Shown here one piece after another: positions 19,624 to 28,694 of a DNA stretch of 64,000 nucleotides. Made by a program: the position numbers and the translations under genes. This DNA comes from Methylobacter tundripaludum (GTDB lineage: Bacteria > Pseudomonadota > Gammaproteobacteria > Methylococcales > Methylomonadaceae). The notes under the pieces were generated by a model. The model had not been told where the DNA came from, ran no database searches, and saw only the letters and a list, made by a program, of their open reading frames with translations. The stretch is from contig NZ_PTIY01000006.1 of the NCBI RefSeq assembly GCF_002934365.1, forward strand, positions 181,544 through 245,543, given 5' to 3'. How positions within the stretch are numbered: the first letter of the stretch is position 1; every line of letters begins with the position of its first letter.

Positions 19624-19866
19624 ATGAAAAAAGTAATTATCTTAGGATTGACGACTACCGTTATTGCATTGGCCTCATTGACCGCATCGGCTGAGAGCGA
19701 TGCCCAATATCCCGCTGCAAATTTTCAACCTAAAGTCGTCTATATCGACAAAGATGCGATCAAATCTTCACCTAAATGTTCAGACCAAAAACCCGCAGAA
19801 AAGGCAACCGAGTTCGACCCTAAATATCCGGCCGCCAGCTTCACGCCCAAAGTAATTTATCCGTAA
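19624..19866 (+). CDS. Small exported protein with duplicated YPAA-x-F-x-PKV motif
   Basis: 80 aa. The signal peptide ends near residue 23 (TASAES). The mature ~57 residues are built from two copies of a short motif, QYPAANFQPKVVY and KYPAASFTPKVIY, joined by a charged linker with a single Cys. I do not recognise the family. The duplication may form a small beta-hairpin pair or two identical binding strips. It stands alone with hairpins downstream. Expression and function are unknown. Confidence 0.65.
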   Translation: MKKVIILGLTTTVIALASLTASAESDAQYPAANFQPKVVYIDKDAIKSSPKCSDQKPAEKATEFDPKYPAASFTPKVIYP

Positions 19867-19880
19867 CCTCGCTTTTTAAT

Positions 19881-19950
19881 AAAAGGTGCGTCTAAACCGG
19901 ATTCACCTTTTACCGGCCTTCCCCTCTTTTTCGGACAAAAAAAGGGGACT
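19881..19950. terminator. Two hairpins between convergent genes
   Basis: The first has arms AAAAGGTG (19881-19888) and CACCTTTT (19904-19911). The second starts with CCCCTCTTTTT at 19921 and pairs with the A-rich stretch ending in GGGG near 19946. The T-runs on each strand fit bidirectional termination of the small exported protein gene and of flgL. Confidence 0.5.
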
Positions 19951-20015
19951 GATGTCCTATCAATCCCCGCTATGGCATCCAAACCCTTGATCCTGACGTT
20001 TGATCAAGCCCTGCG

Positions 20016-21446
20016 TTAGAGATATTTGAACAGCGATAACCCGCTTACCTGGGCATAAGTCTGCTGAGCGACCTGCAACGCGGTGGATTGCAATTGAAAC
20101 CTGCTGATTGCATCGGCGTAATCAAGATCCTGAGTCTCGGAAAGTGTGGTCTTCGTGTCTAATACAAACTTTTCATTTTGCGCTTCTTGATTATCCAAAG
20201 CATTCAACCTTGCCCCGACACTGGTTCTTGCTTCCAAAAAGCTATTCAGCGCCGCGTCAAGATCGTTTAACACACCGTCAAGCTGGTCTTGAAAAATCTG
20301 GCTCGTTGACGTTGCCGCACCGGGTACGTCAACCCCCGTATTACTCTGACCGTCAACAAAACCGGCATCGGTTAAAAAAGTTCCTGACGTGTTATTAATC
20401 TTGATGCTGGTGTTAACGCCCGTGGCTTCTGTAACGTAGGTAGTTACCGCGCCAAATTCAATTCTATTGCCGTTGCTCCGGGCCTGCATAACATCGCTAT
20501 AATGAGAACCGACAGGCAAATTCGTGTTAGGGGCGACAAAAGCGGCAGGCAGTAAACCGGCCGCCCCTGAAAGCTGCGCATTGATCTCAGTGACCACATC
20601 CTCGGTATTAGCAAAGGCTTTACCGCTCAGATCTATTTGTGCGGCCGGAAGCGGGATGACTGACGGCGGCGCCGTAGCAGGCAGCATCTCTATATTGCCC
20701 ACCAACTCAAATTTAGTCGGCGGCAAAAGAGGATCAGAATAATCCAAGCCATAGCGCAAAAACCTGTCGCCGCTGATTTGGGCCGGAGTGGCCTTAAAAG
20801 TCCCCGCCAAGCCATCAGACAGCGACTTTAAGGTGTTAAAAATACTGCGCTTGCCGTTCTCGTCAGCTCCCGGACTGGTAGAGTTTATATTTTCGAATAC
20901 ATTGAAGCCTAAATCGCCGTCGGCTACTTGACGGGTAGGACTAATTTGCAGAACACGCTGCTGCGGGCCGCCTTGGTAAACATATTCACCGGTCGTAGGG
21001 TGTAGCGCAAAAGCGGGTACCGTCGAAAAATCGCCTGAAAAAATAAATTCGCCGTTGGCGTTTTTGGTATTTGCCACGCCGGCCATTTCCTGAATCAACT
21101 GATCTATTTCAAACTTCAACGCCAACCTGTCGTTGCTGTTTAAACTATCGTTCTTACCTTGAAGCGTCAGTTCTTTGGCGCGTGACAATATGTTAGCTGA
21201 ACTTGCCAGCGCTGATTCCTCAATATTCAATCGCCCGCGGGCAGTCGAGATATTGCTTTGATACTGGGTGGTTTGGGCAATCGTCGCCTGCAAATCCAAA
21301 ACCTTTACCGCAGCGGCCGGGTCATCGGCAGGTGTCGATACTTTAAGTCCGGTGCTTAATTGCTGCTGCACCTTAGCCAATTTAGCTTGCTGGCCGGCCA
21401 TCGCGTTAACATTAAGCTGTTGCGCCCAAGCTGTTGAAATTCTCAT
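20016..21446 (-). CDS. flgL: Flagellar hook-filament junction protein FlgL
   Basis: 476 aa, longer than the enterobacterial protein (~317) because of an expanded middle. The conserved flagellin-like N-terminus (MRISTAWAQQLNVNAM, KVQQQLSTGLKVSTPADDPAAA) and C-terminus (LDYADAISRFQLQSTALQVAQQTYAQ) form the coiled-coil D0/D1 core that joins FlgK to the filament. Exported by the flagellar type III system. AGGAG precedes the start, and it lies 11 bases after flgK in the same transcript. Confidence 0.96.
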   Translation of the reverse strand: MRISTAWAQQLNVNAMAGQQAKLAKVQQQLSTGLKVSTPADDPAAAVKVLDLQATIAQTTQYQSNISTARGRLNIEESALASSANILSRAKELTLQGKNDSLNSNDRLALKFEIDQLIQEMAGVANTKNANGEFIFSGDFSTVPAFALHPTTGEYVYQGGPQQRVLQISPTRQVADGDLGFNVFENINSTSPGADENGKRSIFNTLKSLSDGLAGTFKATPAQISGDRFLRYGLDYSDPLLPPTKFELVGNIEMLPATAPPSVIPLPAAQIDLSGKAFANTEDVVTEINAQLSGAAGLLPAAFVAPNTNLPVGSHYSDVMQARSNGNRIEFGAVTTYVTEATGVNTSIKINNTSGTFLTDAGFVDGQSNTGVDVPGAATSTSQIFQDQLDGVLNDLDAALNSFLEARTSVGARLNALDNQEAQNEKFVLDTKTTLSETQDLDYADAISRFQLQSTALQVAQQTYAQVSGLSLFKYL

Positions 21447-21457
21447 TGTTATCGCTC

Positions 21458-23950
21458 CTATCTAACTGCGCCGATCAAAGTATCGAATAAGGACTTAGCC
21501 ATTGAAATCGATTGTGCGGATGCCTGATAAGCTTGTTGAAACTTTATCAGGTTAGCGGCTTCTTCATCCAAGTTTACACCGACAAGACTCTCTCTGGAGT
21601 CCTTTGCCTGATTTAATAAGGTTTCCTGCGCCGAAGCACCGACTTCGGCTGTCCGTGTCAAGGTTCCGACACCGGAAACAATTTGACCGTAAGCATCGCT
21701 AAACGAGGCGCTCCCGCCTAGCATGCCCAATCTATTCTCAAGACCCGCCAGCAGTATTGCATTCCTATTATCGTTGGGCATCGCCCCTTTGATAATGGAT
21801 GCGGGGAATACCGGCAATTTGGTCACCGGATCGACTTCTACATTCGTCGCGGCCGCGATTTTTTTCGGGTCATCGATATTAACCCCAATCTTCTGGGCCG
21901 CGCTGTAGGTTGGCCGGGTTACAAATTGATCCCCGACTGAAATGGTTTTACCACCACTCAAATCAACCGTTATATCAATGCCCGCCGGAACGGCTGTCAC
22001 GCCGGTAGTCGATCCTGAAAACGCGCCGGCGGTGCTGCCTACGCCGCTGAAGTTGCTGCTGATGGTAAGAGTGGATGCCGAACCGGCCTTGCTGAGCACG
22101 AGGTCGTTGGTCGCAAACGATCCGGTTTTGACATACACGCCGGCCCCTCTTCCGGTGGTCAGGAATGTATTCAGTGCGGCATCAAGCTCGTTCTTTGTAA
22201 CCGTGCCGCCGATCGATGCCGCTTCGGTGTATATTTGCAGGCCGTCGACTTCCAGGGTAAAGGGACCGCCGGTCGCGGCGACGGCAACCGAACCCGCAAC
22301 ATTGACGGTATTGGCCGCGAAAGCGCCGGGGGTGGTGGCGAAGTTACTGGTGATGTTAACGGAAATCGCCGTACCGGAGAACTTGCGCAACACCAAGTCG
22401 CCGCCGCTGAAAGAGCCGCTTACTTTGGTGTAGGCTCCGGCATTGGCGGGTTGGGCCAGAAAAGCATTCAGCGCGGTGTCCAGTTCGGCGCCGGTTACGG
22501 TGCCGCCGACCGAGCCGGGCTCGGTGTAGAAGGGGATCCCGTCGATGTTCATGGTAAAGGTATCCGCGCCGTTGGACACCGCAGTTGTAAATGCGCCGAT
22601 CTGTTCCTCTTGCGCTACCGCCGCCGTACCGCTTGACACTGCCTGCGTAAAAGCGCCGGGCGAGATGCTGGTCGACAGCGTAAAATCGGTTGGATCAAAA
22701 TTTGACGGCTGAGTGGCCGCAAACGACAAGCTGTAAACGCCGGTAGGCGGCACAGTATCGGTAGCCGTAAGGTTAATCACCTTATTATCCCGAATCCTGG
22801 TCAAGGTATAATCAACCCCGCCGCCTGAATTGACATACTTCAAATTAAAATCGCTGAAATCCAGGCTTCCTGACGCCAATGGATTGGTATCCTGAAAATT
22901 AACCGTAACGGCTGCACTGCCGCTATTGGACGAACTTTGAATAACAGGAACTTCAACGCCGGAAAAATTAAATAAGTCCAGGCCTGCCGCGCCGCTCAAA
23001 TCGAAGCCGCTTTTATGGACGGCGTTAAAATCCATCGCCAGGCCGACGGCAACCCGGCCCAGTTTCTGCTGCGCCGGATCCAACACCTCATCCCGGAATC
23101 TTAACGACCCGCCCAGCGAACCGCCGCTTATCTGATCGGTCATTTCCATGATGCCGTTAACCGTCTTAATCCCGATTTCCAGACGGCCCGGATCGAATTC
23201 CGACTGAAGCGTAGTAAACGCGGCCGCCCCGCCATTAAGAACCAAGGCCTGTCCATTACCGATAAAAACACTGGTCATACCGTCATTCTGCTGAACAACA
23301 GAAACGTTGACTATTTCAGATAATGAAGAAATCAACGCATCCCGCTTGTCCAATAAGTCATTGGGCTGTCTAAAGCCTTGTGTTTTGCCTAAGTCATTGA
23401 CGATTTGCACATTGAGATCGGCTATTGACGTAGCTAAAGAATTAATCTCGTCAACCATGACGGCTATATCGTTATTATTCAGCGCGCGTATGTCTTCAAA
23501 TCTACCGCTCATGGTATTGAAGCTTTGTGTTAAAGCGTCCGTTTCAGCCAACAGCACCTGCCGGGAAGGAATCGATGAAGGATCATTCGCCAATTCATTG
23601 ACGGCATTAAAAAAACGTTTCATGACGGGCGCTATGCCCGTACCGGCATCAGCCATTATATTATCAACGCGGGTAGCAAGCTGATGGTAACGATCCACTT
23701 CGCCGAACGCAGAAAGACTGGAGCTCAGTTGCTTATTAATAAACTGGTCGTAACTGCGCGTGACATTATTGATGTTTACGCCCTGACCGATATATCCGTC
23801 GCCGGTAAATTGCGCGGGCCTGGCGCCAAGCTCCACGCGTTGACGGCTGTAGCCTTCTGTATTTACATTGGAAATATTATGCTGTACGGCTTCCAATGAG
23901 CGCTGGGCGGCTCTTAAGCCTGTCAATGATGTTGATAATAATCCACTCAT
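21458..23950 (-). CDS. flgK: Flagellar hook-associated protein FlgK with enlarged variable domain
   Basis: 830 aa, against roughly 550 in enterobacteria. The N-terminal rod-type motif (SLEAVQHNISNVNTEGYSRQ) and C-terminal helix (NLDEEAANLIKFQQAYQASAQ) are standard. The extra length is partly a tandem pair of ~98-residue modules, centred near residues 467 and 565, sharing the pattern F-x-x-x-x-DGxxxYTE, GGTVT, ELD-ALN-FL, Y-K-GSF and DLVL-K. These would form a surface-exposed domain on the hook-filament junction. It lies between flgJ and flgL. Confidence 0.95.
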   Translation of the reverse strand: MSGLLSTSLTGLRAAQRSLEAVQHNISNVNTEGYSRQRVELGARPAQFTGDGYIGQGVNINNVTRSYDQFINKQLSSSLSAFGEVDRYHQLATRVDNIMADAGTGIAPVMKRFFNAVNELANDPSSIPSRQVLLAETDALTQSFNTMSGRFEDIRALNNNDIAVMVDEINSLATSIADLNVQIVNDLGKTQGFRQPNDLLDKRDALISSLSEIVNVSVVQQNDGMTSVFIGNGQALVLNGGAAAFTTLQSEFDPGRLEIGIKTVNGIMEMTDQISGGSLGGSLRFRDEVLDPAQQKLGRVAVGLAMDFNAVHKSGFDLSGAAGLDLFNFSGVEVPVIQSSSNSGSAAVTVNFQDTNPLASGSLDFSDFNLKYVNSGGGVDYTLTRIRDNKVINLTATDTVPPTGVYSLSFAATQPSNFDPTDFTLSTSISPGAFTQAVSSGTAAVAQEEQIGAFTTAVSNGADTFTMNIDGIPFYTEPGSVGGTVTGAELDTALNAFLAQPANAGAYTKVSGSFSGGDLVLRKFSGTAISVNITSNFATTPGAFAANTVNVAGSVAVAATGGPFTLEVDGLQIYTEAASIGGTVTKNELDAALNTFLTTGRGAGVYVKTGSFATNDLVLSKAGSASTLTISSNFSGVGSTAGAFSGSTTGVTAVPAGIDITVDLSGGKTISVGDQFVTRPTYSAAQKIGVNIDDPKKIAAATNVEVDPVTKLPVFPASIIKGAMPNDNRNAILLAGLENRLGMLGGSASFSDAYGQIVSGVGTLTRTAEVGASAQETLLNQAKDSRESLVGVNLDEEAANLIKFQQAYQASAQSISMAKSLFDTLIGAVR

Positions 23951-23993
23951 GATAGCGTCCTGTTCCGGGAGTTAGATGCCGAACTTAATCTGC

Positions 23994-25049
23994 TCATTGA
24001 TTCATCGCCATGATGACATCGGGCTCAAAGTCGGCCATCGTAACGCCCTGATAAATACTTATTACCTTGTTGGCATATTTCGGGTCGGTTGCATAACCCG
24101 CCCGTTGTAATTCATGCATATATTGTTCCGCATTGCCGACTTTTTTTAATGCCTCGCCATAGCGTGGATTATTTTTTATAAAACTCACATAATCCCTGAA
24201 ACTTTCTTCGTATGAATCGTAGGATCTGAATCCGGCATTCACTTTTTTAGCGATACCCTGATCAAATTCCAGTGTCGCCACTTGCGCCTGCTTACCCTGC
24301 CAGGATTTATCGGCTTTGATATTAAACAAGTTATAGCTGTTGCTGCCGTTGCTGTTTCTTATTACCGAGCGTCCCCATCCGGTTTCCAGGGCCGCTTGCG
24401 CTAACAAAACTTTGGGTTCCACGCCCAATTCCCTGGCGGCCCGTTCGGCATAGGGATGCAAACGGCTGACAAACTCTTCCGCCGACTGTATCGGCCCGGT
24501 GCGCCCCGACTTTAGTCCGTTCATCGCGGAATCGCTATCTAACGGAATGTCGGTGATCTCATCAAACGGACTTCTATCCTGAGTATAAGGGCTGATCTTA
24601 GCCTGGTCGTCTGTGGAACCGGCCGCAGAACTGTCGGCTTTGCCGCTCACTTGCCGGTTAGCGGCATGAGCCTGTGCGGAACCGCCTCGTGAGACACCGC
24701 CGAATTTATTCAGATAATCTTCAATATCCTGCTTTTCATTTTTAACTCTATCGGGGCTCAGTTGCTTGACAATTAAGTCAGCCAGACCAACGCCGGGAGA
24801 ACCTGACAAATGCAAAGCCAATTGTTGATCATACATTTCGCCGTAAAACTTGCTTTGATCGTTATCCATAATGCCGTCGGCCAATTTTGCCTCACGCATA
24901 CTTTTAAGCACGTTGTTTAGAAAAATTGATTCAAATTGCTTGGCAACTTCTTTCAATGCTTCCGGCGATGCTTCCTTGGCTTGGGTTTTTAATTTGGCCA
25001 AACCGCTAAAGTCGGTATAAACATCGGCATTTTGTGGTCCACTTAACAT
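23994..25049 (-). CDS. flgJ: Flagellar rod assembly protein/muramidase FlgJ
   Basis: 351 aa from the ATG at 25049, chosen because GGAGG lies 5 bases before it; the frame is open 17 codons further. The N-terminal part is the rod-capping domain (KEVAKQFESIFLNNVLKSMREAKLADG). The C-terminal ~150 residues are a glucosaminidase-type hydrolase (AQAALETGWGRSVIRNSNGS) with the catalytic Glu in LETGWG. It opens the cell wall as the rod grows in the periplasm. A Ser/Ala-rich linker joins the two parts. Confidence 0.96.
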   Translation of the reverse strand: MLSGPQNADVYTDFSGLAKLKTQAKEASPEALKEVAKQFESIFLNNVLKSMREAKLADGIMDNDQSKFYGEMYDQQLALHLSGSPGVGLADLIVKQLSPDRVKNEKQDIEDYLNKFGGVSRGGSAQAHAANRQVSGKADSSAAGSTDDQAKISPYTQDRSPFDEITDIPLDSDSAMNGLKSGRTGPIQSAEEFVSRLHPYAERAARELGVEPKVLLAQAALETGWGRSVIRNSNGSNSYNLFNIKADKSWQGKQAQVATLEFDQGIAKKVNAGFRSYDSYEESFRDYVSFIKNNPRYGEALKKVGNAEQYMHELQRAGYATDPKYANKVISIYQGVTMADFEPDVIMAMNQ

Positions 25050-25105
25050 AACAACCTCCGCGTAAGGCGGATCGCGATAGCAATCCGCCACGGTCGACAA
25101 CAGCT

Positions 25106-26206
25106 TTAAATAACAATTAATTCCGCATGCAAGGAGCCTGCCGATTTCAGGGCTTCAAGAATAGCCACTAAATCACTGGGCGCGGCGCCTACATTGTTGA
25201 CTGCCTGAACAATTTCATCCAGGGAGACACCGGGATTAAACACAAACATGTGGTTCTTTTCTTCTTCAACCTTTACGTCGGATTTAGGCGTAACCCTTGT
25301 TTGGCCATTGGAAAACGCGTTAGGCTGACTGACCTGGAGATCTTCAGTAATCGTCACTGTCAGACTGCCGTGAGACACCGCCGCAGGCTGCACCCTGACT
25401 TTACCGTTAACGACGACAGTCCCGGTGCGAGAGTTCACGATCACGCGCGCCGCCGCATCATCCGGCGTAACCATCATGTTTTCGACCACTGAAGCAAATG
25501 ACACTTTTTGGGTGGGATCCACCGGCGCATTAACCCTGACAGAAGTCGCATCAAGCGCCTTTGCCGTATTAACGCCCAACACCCTGTTAATAGACTCCGC
25601 CATGCGATTGGCGGTAGTAAAATCGGGACTATGCAAATTAAAAATCAAGGCATCGCCGTCAGAAAAAGACGAGTTAACCACGCGCTCGACAATTGCACCG
25701 TTAGGGATGCGGCCCACATTGGGATTATTGACGGTAACGCTTGAGCCGTCATTACCTGAAGCACTGAGACCGCTCACAACCAGACTGCCCTGTGCGATAG
25801 CGTAAACCTGTCCATCAGCCCCTTTCAAAGGGCTCATTAACAAGGTGCCGCCGCGCAGGCTTTTTGCGTCGCCCAGTGAAGAGACGGTAACGTCAATTGT
25901 TTGACCCGGCTTGGCGAATGCGGGCAGATCCGCCTGAATGGAAACCGCCGCAATGTTTTTTGCTTTAGGATCGATGCCGGGAGGCAAGGTCATCCCAAGG
26001 CGCGCTAACATACTGCGTAGGCTTTGCCCGGTAAATGGGGTTTTATCCCCGGATTTATCCAGCCCGACGACCAAACCGTAGCCTACCAGCTGGTTACTCC
26101 GCACGCCTTCGATAGTGGCAATATCCTTGATGCGTTCGGCATGAACCGGCCCGCTAAAGACAATGCCCAGTATGAGCGGAGTAAAATATTTATGTAATGC
26201 GTTCAT
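25106..26206 (-). CDS. flgI: Flagellar P-ring protein FlgI
   Basis: 366 aa, full length. A signal peptide ends at VHA (~residue 23), followed by the very conserved [32 protein letters not shown] and VVGL segments. It forms the periplasmic P ring around the rod, after FlgA-assisted assembly. AAGGA lies 7 bases before the ATG. Same transcript as flgG-H. Confidence 0.98.
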   Translation of the reverse strand: MNALHKYFTPLILGIVFSGPVHAERIKDIATIEGVRSNQLVGYGLVVGLDKSGDKTPFTGQSLRSMLARLGMTLPPGIDPKAKNIAAVSIQADLPAFAKPGQTIDVTVSSLGDAKSLRGGTLLMSPLKGADGQVYAIAQGSLVVSGLSASGNDGSSVTVNNPNVGRIPNGAIVERVVNSSFSDGDALIFNLHSPDFTTANRMAESINRVLGVNTAKALDATSVRVNAPVDPTQKVSFASVVENMMVTPDDAAARVIVNSRTGTVVVNGKVRVQPAAVSHGSLTVTITEDLQVSQPNAFSNGQTRVTPKSDVKVEEEKNHMFVFNPGVSLDEIVQAVNNVGAAPSDLVAILEALKSAGSLHAELIVI

Positions 26207-26221
26207 GTCAAAATCCTTAGC

Positions 26222-26908
26222 TTAGAATGGGAACCATGGGCTTTGAAGAATCCTTGCCAACCAGCCCATTTTGCTGGCGTCCGCTATAGCGCCTTCGCCG
26301 ACATACATAATGGTTACATCGGCCACTTTGTCCGAGGTGATAATATTGGCTGCGTTTATATCGACCGGCCTGACAATGCCGGACAACCTGACAAACTCAT
26401 CCCCCTGATTCAGGGTGACTCTTTTCTCGCCCCGAACGCTTAAATTGCCGTTTGGCAACACGCTGACGACGGTAACGGAAATGTCGCCGGTTAAACTATT
26501 GCTTTGATCGGCTGAGCCCGTCCCTGTAAATTCTTTTTTGGACGCTAAGGTGGTTCTAACGCTTTGCCCGGTCAAAGCGGATGCCGCTATACCGAACATC
26601 GAGGGAACTTCGGCTGACATCGCAGTGTTCTTTTTAGCATCAAAGTCGTCAGTCTTTTGCGCTTGGGTTCTCTCCAACAGCGTAATGGTTAGCACATCCC
26701 CAACTCTTTTTGCCGTATGGTCTTCAAACAAACGCATATCGTATCCGGCCTGATAGATCGATCCGCTGCTTTGTACCGGCGGCCGTAAATCGGCCGGCGC
26801 AACCGGAGCAAATGCCGGATCTCTTTGCGGCGGAGTTACACAAGCACTTAGCAGCGACAGCGTGACGGCAACGATGCTTAAGGTAAAGTTAGGTTTTTTA
26901 GTCATCAT
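26222..26908 (-). CDS. flgH: Flagellar L-ring lipoprotein FlgH
   Basis: 228 aa from the ATG at 26908, preceded by AGAGGG; nearby in-frame starts at 26914 and 26917 are possible. Lipobox LLSAC gives an outer-membrane lipoprotein. Family motifs are GDVLTITLLERTQAQK, GNLSVRGEKRVTLNQGDEFVRLSGIVRP and the C-terminal ADASKMGWLARIL. It forms the outer-membrane bushing with FlgI. Confidence 0.97.
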   Translation of the reverse strand: MMTKKPNFTLSIVAVTLSLLSACVTPPQRDPAFAPVAPADLRPPVQSSGSIYQAGYDMRLFEDHTAKRVGDVLTITLLERTQAQKTDDFDAKKNTAMSAEVPSMFGIAASALTGQSVRTTLASKKEFTGTGSADQSNSLTGDISVTVVSVLPNGNLSVRGEKRVTLNQGDEFVRLSGIVRPVDINAANIITSDKVADVTIMYVGEGAIADASKMGWLARILQSPWFPF

Positions 26909-26924
26909 GGCCATCACCCTCTAG

Positions 26925-27713
26925 TTATAATTGCTGTGTCACAAAGGACAACATCTGATCGGCTGTTGAAATCGCTTTGGAGTTCATTTCATAAGCCCGT
27001 TGAGCTTCGATCATGTTAACCAACTCTTCAACAACATTGACATTGGACGTTTCCAATGACCCTTGGTTCAAAGTTCCATATTCGCCTTGCCCCGGCGTTC
27101 CGAGTATCGGCGCACCGCTGGCGGCAGACTCCCGGTAAAGGTTGTCGCCAACCGCTTGCAACCCGGTAGGATTGATGAAGTTAGCGAGCTGAATTTGTCC
27201 CAAATTGCTCGGCGCGGTCGTACCCGGCAGCAGAGCGGATACGGTTCCGTCAGTCCCGATCGTTACGCTCATCGCGTCGGCCGGCACAGTGATCGCCGGA
27301 TTCAGCGTTAATCCGCCGGAGGTAACCAGCTGCCCTGTTGAATCTAATTTTAACGAGCCGTCACGGGTATAATTCGTCTCACCGTTAGGCATTAAAATCG
27401 GCAGGAAGCCCCGGCCATTAATTGCCACATCCAGCGCATTATCCGTTTGCTGGACATTGCCCTGAGTATGAACTTTTTCGGTTGAAACCGTTTTAACCCC
27501 GGTTCCCAGCTGCGTCCCCGTTGGCGCTTGTATATTCTGCGTGGTATCCCCACCGACTTGGCGAATATTCTGATACATAAGATCGTCAAACATGGCCCGG
27601 TCTTTCTTAAAACCGATAGTATTAACGTTCGCTAAGTTATTGGATATAACCGCCATTCTCGTCTGTTGGGCATCCAGACCGGTCTTAGCTACCCATAATG
27701 AGCGTTCTGTCAT
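26925..27713 (-). CDS. flgG: Flagellar distal rod protein FlgG
   Basis: 262 aa. N-terminal MTERSLWVAKTGLDAQQTRM and ISNNLANVNTIGFKKDRA, and C-terminal SNVNVVEELVNMIEAQRAYEMN are the classic rod-protein ends. It makes the distal rod. AGGAG lies 7 bases before the ATG. A sigma-54-like promoter and, further up, the flgF terminator precede it, so flgG probably begins a new transcription unit. Confidence 0.98.
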   Translation of the reverse strand: MTERSLWVAKTGLDAQQTRMAVISNNLANVNTIGFKKDRAMFDDLMYQNIRQVGGDTTQNIQAPTGTQLGTGVKTVSTEKVHTQGNVQQTDNALDVAINGRGFLPILMPNGETNYTRDGSLKLDSTGQLVTSGGLTLNPAITVPADAMSVTIGTDGTVSALLPGTTAPSNLGQIQLANFINPTGLQAVGDNLYRESAASGAPILGTPGQGEYGTLNQGSLETSNVNVVEELVNMIEAQRAYEMNSKAISTADQMLSFVTQQL

Positions 27714-27757
27714 GATAATCTCCTGTGTGCCAATTTATTGTCTCAGTTAAATTGAAA

Positions 27758-27772
27758 GCATGGTTCGTGCCA
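27758..27772 (-). promoter_or_regulatory. Sigma-54 promoter of flgG
   Basis: The minus strand reads TGGCACGAACCATGC: the TGGCACG -24 element is perfect, and the -12 element is ATGC where TTGC is ideal, with the required spacing. Expected start of transcription is near 27746, about 33 bases before flgG. Confidence 0.7.
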
Positions 27773-27807
27773 TCTTTCCATATCCACACAAAGCCCGAAC
27801 TCAGCTT

Positions 27808-27835
27808 AAAAAAAAGCCGGGCTAAACCCGGCTTT
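27808..27835 (-). terminator. Intrinsic terminator after flgF
   Basis: On the minus strand the stem is GCCGGG/CCCGGC (27816-27821 with 27827-27832), extended by A-T pairs, with a 5-base loop and eight T after it. It lies 27 bases beyond the flgF stop and upstream of the flgG promoter, which separates flgF from flgGHIJKL. Confidence 0.88.
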
Positions 27836-27862
27836 CCGCACATAAATCCCGATCCGCGATAC

Positions 27863-28612
27863 CTATCCCATTTGCATCAACTTGGCGCTCATTGCAGAGT
27901 TGTCATCGACAGTCTTCATCACCTTGGTTTGCAGCTCGAAGTTTTTCGACAACTCCAGCATTTCCGTCATCGCGACAAAGGCATTAACGTTACTGCCTTC
28001 CAACGTTCCGGTATTCAAACTGACACTGGCATCGACCGGCAACGGTTCGCCGGTTTTAGTATGAAATAAACCGTCACCTTGTTTTTCCAGCTCGCCGATC
28101 TCAGGATTGACCAGTTTAATCCGGTCAATCTGCACCAGCGTTGTCGCATTACCGGAACCCATTGGAATAATACTGATAGTGCCGTCAGTTCCGATAGTCA
28201 CCTTTTCGGCGGGCGGAATGGTGATTTGTCCATTCTGTCCCAACACTTTCAAACCGGCGCCGGTTTTCAACAAGCCTTCCGGCGTAATACGCAGATCGCC
28301 TGCACGCGTATAAGCTTCTTTACTGTCATAATCTCCCCCCTGAGCGGCAATCCATCCCTTACCATTGATGGCCACATCCAGATCGCGGCCCGTCGTCTGC
28401 ATCGCACCGGGGGAATAATCGGTTCCGGGTTTTTCTATCATCGCAAAAACCCGGGTAGGATAGCCCGCACCGTTCATGGGCCTGCTCTGGAACCATTCCA
28501 GATCAGACTTGAAGCCGGTTGTCTGCATATTCGCCAAATTATTGGCGTTTGAGTTTTGCGCCTGTAACGACTGCTTGGCGCCACTCATTGCAATATATAA
28601 ACTACGGTCCAT
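27863..28612 (-). CDS. flgF: Flagellar proximal rod protein FlgF
   Basis: 249 aa. N-terminal MDRSLYIAMSGAKQSLQAQ and NNLANMQTTGFKSD, and C-terminal EGSNVNAFVAMTEMLELSKNFELQ fit FlgF. A sigma-54-like promoter precedes it and a strong terminator follows, so it looks like its own transcription unit, which is unusual for a rod gene. GGGGAG lies before the ATG. Confidence 0.97.
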   Translation of the reverse strand: MDRSLYIAMSGAKQSLQAQNSNANNLANMQTTGFKSDLEWFQSRPMNGAGYPTRVFAMIEKPGTDYSPGAMQTTGRDLDVAINGKGWIAAQGGDYDSKEAYTRAGDLRITPEGLLKTGAGLKVLGQNGQITIPPAEKVTIGTDGTISIIPMGSGNATTLVQIDRIKLVNPEIGELEKQGDGLFHTKTGEPLPVDASVSLNTGTLEGSNVNAFVAMTEMLELSKNFELQTKVMKTVDDNSAMSAKLMQMG

Positions 28613-28661
28613 AACAGCTCCCCTTTTACCTTAAAACCAGAATCTTATAACAGAATAAAAA

Positions 28662-28676
28662 GCAAACATCGTTCCA
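28662..28676 (-). promoter_or_regulatory. Sigma-54 promoter of flgF
   Basis: The minus strand reads TGGAACGATGTTTGC; it matches TGGCAC-N5-TTGC at all but one base, with correct spacing. Expected transcription start is near 28650, about 38 bases before flgF. Confidence 0.68.
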
Positions 28677-28694
28677 ACTATATCAAGCTAAAAA

